Part shown: piece by piece, positions 48,632-51,038 of the stretch | Layout of the letters: every line of letters starts with the position of its first letter | Position numbering within the stretch: the first letter of the stretch is position 1 | Origin: Acidobacteriaceae bacterium | GTDB taxonomy: Bacteria; Acidobacteriota; Terriglobia; Terriglobales; Acidobacteriaceae | Assembly (NCBI GenBank): GCA_003151155.1 | Contig: PLWX01000186.1 | Span: 1 to 51,038, forward strand | Length of the DNA: 51,038 nucleotides | Direction: 5' to 3' | Program-made: the position numbers and the translations under genes | Notes under the pieces: model-generated | Database searches by the model: none | What the model was told of the DNA's origin: nothing | The model's input: the letters and a program-made list of their open reading frames with translations, nothing else

Positions 48632-50128
48632 GTGGCGATTCTCTTATTTATCTCGGTCCTGCTGATCTCGGCGTGCGGGCTTATCTATGAGCTCATCGCC
48701 GGCACGCTGGCGAGCTACCTCGTTGGCGACTCGGTCTTCCAGTTCTCAACCATCATTGGCTGTTACCTGTTCGCGATGGGGATTGGTAGCGCACTGTCGC
48801 GTTATATTCACCGCGGACTGGTCCATCGTTTCATCTGGATCGAGTTGATGGTCGGGCTGATCGGCGGTTTTTCCTCGGCGCTGCTTTTTCTCGCATTTGC
48901 TTACACCCAGGCGTTTGGATTCCTGATGTACACGCTGGTCACCGTGATTGGCGTGCTGGTCGGGCTGGAAATTCCGCTGCTGATGCGGATCGTCCGCGAC
49001 CGGTTCGATTTTCGTGACACGATCGCGCACGTGCTCACCTTCGATTACATCGGGGCGCTGGGCGCTTCGTTGCTGTTTCCGATCATCCTGGTGCCGAAGC
49101 TTGGGCTCGTCCGTTCGGCGATGCTGTTCGGCATCATTAATGCGGCGGTCGCGTTGTGGAGCACGTATCTGTTCGCGAGCCAGCTGAAGGCGAAAAAGAT
49201 GCTCCGCGTGTTGGCGACGGTTGTGCTGGTGGCGCTGTGCACCGGAATGGTGAACGCCCGCAGGATTACAGCAGCGGCAGAAGACAATATCTACGCAGAT
49301 GAAATCATCTTCGCGCGCGATACCCGCTATCAACACGTTGTGCTGACTCGTTTCAAAGACGATCTGCGTCTCTTCCTCAACAGCCATCTCCAGTTCAGTT
49401 CGAGAGATGAATACCGTTATCACGAAGCTTTGGTGCATCCGGGATTATCGGCGGTGCCGGTTCCGCGAAGAGTGTTGGTGCTCGGCGGGGGGGATGGATT
49501 GGCTCTGCGGGAGATCCTGAAATATCCGCAGATCGAGAGCATTACGCTGGTGGATCTCGATCCGGAGATGACACGGATCTTCTCGTCGAATTCGCTGCTT
49601 ACAGCTTTAAACAAAAACTCCTTCTTGGATCCGAAAGTGCACGTCATCAACTCCGACGCGTTTCCTTGGATCGATCAAAGCGACGAGAGCTTCGATTTTA
49701 TCGTGATTGACTTTCCCGATCCGACGAACTACTCACTGGGCAAACTTTATACAACGACTTTTTATCGCGCCGTCGCCCGCCATCTGAGCGATCAAGGCTT
49801 CATGGTGGTGCAGAGCACTTCTCCAATGTTTGCGCGAGATTCGTTTTGGTGCATTGCGGAGACGCTGAAGCAAAGCGGGCTGAAGACTTATCCGTACCAT
49901 GTTTATGTGCCGTCGTTCGGCGAATGGGGATTTGTGCTGGCGGGAACGCACGAATATCTACCGCCCACTTCCCTGCCGTCTGGCTTGCGCTTCGTGAGTA
50001 CGGCGACCATTCCTGCGCTGTTCCAGTTTCCTCCAGATATGTCGCCACTTCCAGTAGCGCCGAACCACTTGAATGACCAGGTGCTGGTTCGGATGTATGA
50101 CAACGACTGGAAGGACATCAGCCATTGA
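48632..50128 (+). CDS. speE: Membrane-embedded spermidine-synthase-like aminopropyltransferase
   Basis: The 498-residue protein starts with about seven membrane helices (residues ~1-208). A soluble Rossmann methyltransferase-like domain follows (~235-460), with RVLVLGGGDGLALREILKYP (~283) and the acidic ITLVDLDPEM, then DFIVIDFPDPTNYSLGKLYTTTFY. These are the spermidine synthase marks for the decarboxylated AdoMet site and the amine site. It would transfer an aminopropyl group at the membrane face, using the product of the SpeD-like enzyme made by the first gene. The start is GTG at 48632. The next gene overlaps by 4 bases. The acceptor amine is not known. Confidence 0.87.
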   Translation: MAILLFISVLLISACGLIYELIAGTLASYLVGDSVFQFSTIIGCYLFAMGIGSALSRYIHRGLVHRFIWIELMVGLIGGFSSALLFLAFAYTQAFGFLMYTLVTVIGVLVGLEIPLLMRIVRDRFDFRDTIAHVLTFDYIGALGASLLFPIILVPKLGLVRSAMLFGIINAAVALWSTYLFASQLKAKKMLRVLATVVLVALCTGMVNARRITAAAEDNIYADEIIFARDTRYQHVVLTRFKDDLRLFLNSHLQFSSRDEYRYHEALVHPGLSAVPVPRRVLVLGGGDGLALREILKYPQIESITLVDLDPEMTRIFSSNSLLTALNKNSFLDPKVHVINSDAFPWIDQSDESFDFIVIDFPDPTNYSLGKLYTTTFYRAVARHLSDQGFMVVQSTSPMFARDSFWCIAETLKQSGLKTYPYHVYVPSFGEWGFVLAGTHEYLPPTSLPSGLRFVSTATIPALFQFPPDMSPLPVAPNHLNDQVLVRMYDNDWKDISH

Positions 50129-51038
50129 AAACCCGCCGTGAGTTTCTGCAGTTGGGCTGCGCTGCGCTCATCGGCATGAGCACCAAGAGTGATCGCAGGA
50201 TCGCGGGCGGCTGGGTCAATGACAACTCCAACGCGGGCCATGCAATTCGCGACCGAGTGGGGCTTCCGACACCCTCGCGCACAGAGAAAGTTTCGCTGGT
50301 GATCGTGGGCGGCGGGATTGCGGGCCTCAGTGCCGCGTGGCGACTGCAGAAACGCGGCTTTCGCGACTTCGTATTGCTGGAAATGAACGACAGCGCTGGC
50401 GGGAATGCCCGCTCGGGTGAGAATGAAGTCAGCGCGTATCCATGGGCGGGGCATTATGTTCCCGTGCCGGGATCGAAGGCCGTCTATGTGCGAGAGCTAT
50501 TCGAAGACCTCGGGGTGTTGCAGAACGGTGTTTGGAATGAGCGTTATCTCTGTTTCGCGCCGCAGGAACGGCTATTCACATACGGCAAGTGGCAGGATGG
50601 CATTGAGCCTGCAGTCGGACTAAGTACTCGTGACCGTGAGCAATTCACAAAGCTGGAACAACTCTTCAGCGCACATCGTACAGGTGGGGCGTTCACCATC
50701 CCTATGGAGTTGGGCCTGTCGGAGAAGTCGGCGGAATTGGACAAGATTTCTTTCGCGGATTGGTTACGGCAAAACGCTATCGACTCGCCGCAAGTGCTTT
50801 GGTACATGAATTACTGTTGCCGGGATGACTACGGGGCGACGGCCGCCGAGACCTCCGCATGGGCTGGCGTTCACTACTTTGCCTCGCGTGAGCCTGAGGA
50901 GAAAGGCCCGATCACCTGGCCTGAAGGCAATGGCTGGATCACCAAACGGTTGTTGCAGACGGTTGGAGCTTACGTGCGGGTGAATCAGCCGGTTCGCCAC
51001 ATTGCACGCGACAAAACGAAATACGTCATAACAACTGG
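50125..51038 (+). CDS. Twin-arginine-signal FAD oxidoreductase, amine-oxidase-like (partial)
   Basis: The frame opens with TTG at 50125, overlapping the speE stop by 4 bases, and stays open to the end of the window (304 codons). The N-terminus TRREFLQLG is a twin-arginine export pattern, though the following hydrophobic part is short. The FAD-binding motif VIVGGGIAGLSAAWRLQKRG (~58-77) is followed by LLEMNDSAGGNARSG, as in flavin amine oxidases and protoporphyrinogen oxidases. The rest (~120-304) has no strong mark visible. If exported, it could oxidise the aminopropyl product of the membrane synthase. This is inference from position. The C-terminus is missing. Confidence 0.8.
   Translation, partial: MKTRREFLQLGCAALIGMSTKSDRRIAGGWVNDNSNAGHAIRDRVGLPTPSRTEKVSLVIVGGGIAGLSAAWRLQKRGFRDFVLLEMNDSAGGNARSGENEVSAYPWAGHYVPVPGSKAVYVRELFEDLGVLQNGVWNERYLCFAPQERLFTYGKWQDGIEPAVGLSTRDREQFTKLEQLFSAHRTGGAFTIPMELGLSEKSAELDKISFADWLRQNAIDSPQVLWYMNYCCRDDYGATAAETSAWAGVHYFASREPEEKGPITWPEGNGWITKRLLQTVGAYVRVNQPVRHIARDKTKYVITT

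Overview
The window is about 51 kb of GC-rich bacterial chromosome, packed with genes on both strands. Gene content fits a soil bacterium of the Acidobacteriota (Koribacter/Terriglobia type). The pointers are a RAYT transposase with GC-rich palindromic repeats, an ImuA-ImuB-DnaE2 cassette with a RecA-like ImuA, many secreted TPR and AsmA proteins, and a BlaI/M56 pair. The phylum is an inference from gene content; no rRNA is present. There is no prophage, plasmid or CRISPR array.

Layout. 1-4.5 kb: end of a membrane-anchored Pro/Ala-rich protein, a RAYT gene framed by two inverted copies of a 42-bp repeat, tRNA-Ala(GGC), a lipoprotein phosphoesterase with its terminator, and a secreted protein of unknown function. 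5.0-6.5 kb: an ECF sigma factor and a membrane anti-sigma factor carrying a TonB-C-like domain. 6.8-9.2 kb: two secreted TPR proteins. 9.2-21.5 kb: a long run of plus-strand genes, many overlapping (rnc, two signal peptidases I, AsmA-like protein, secreted protein, site-2 protease, trpS, scpA, scpB, an RsuA/RluB pseudouridine synthase with a huge Arg-rich tail, hisC). 21.7-30.3 kb: ROK kinase, mutM, LysE exporter, purA, monooxygenase, ATP-grasp protein, tautomerase, ndk, sucD and sucC, with several intergenic palindromic repeats. 30.5-40.2 kb: SRPBCC protein, MOSC protein, trpD, an M56/BlaI pair, a DUF885 protein, a beta-CASP nuclease, a SRAP protein and an aldo/keto reductase. 40.3-45.8 kb: imuA-imuB-dnaE2, the error-prone translesion cassette.

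The most interesting region is 45.8-51.0 kb. A consensus-like promoter precedes seven tightly packed genes: an AdoMet decarboxylase (SpeD type), two zinc-ribbon/DUF4178 proteins (one membrane-anchored with an outer domain), a 60-residue membrane microprotein, a DUF350 membrane protein, a multi-spanning membrane spermidine-synthase-like protein, and a Tat-signal FAD oxidoreductase that runs off the window. Chemically, SpeD would make the aminopropyl donor, the SpeE-like enzyme would transfer it at the membrane, and the FAD enzyme could oxidise the product. The DUF4178, DUF350 and microprotein would build the membrane platform. This is a candidate membrane-linked polyamine modification system whose acceptor is unknown.

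Two kinds of short dispersed repeat recur between genes: the RAYT-associated element with a GTGGGGCACCC core, and a paired-hairpin element ending in GCTTTACCCA or a close variant (three copies).
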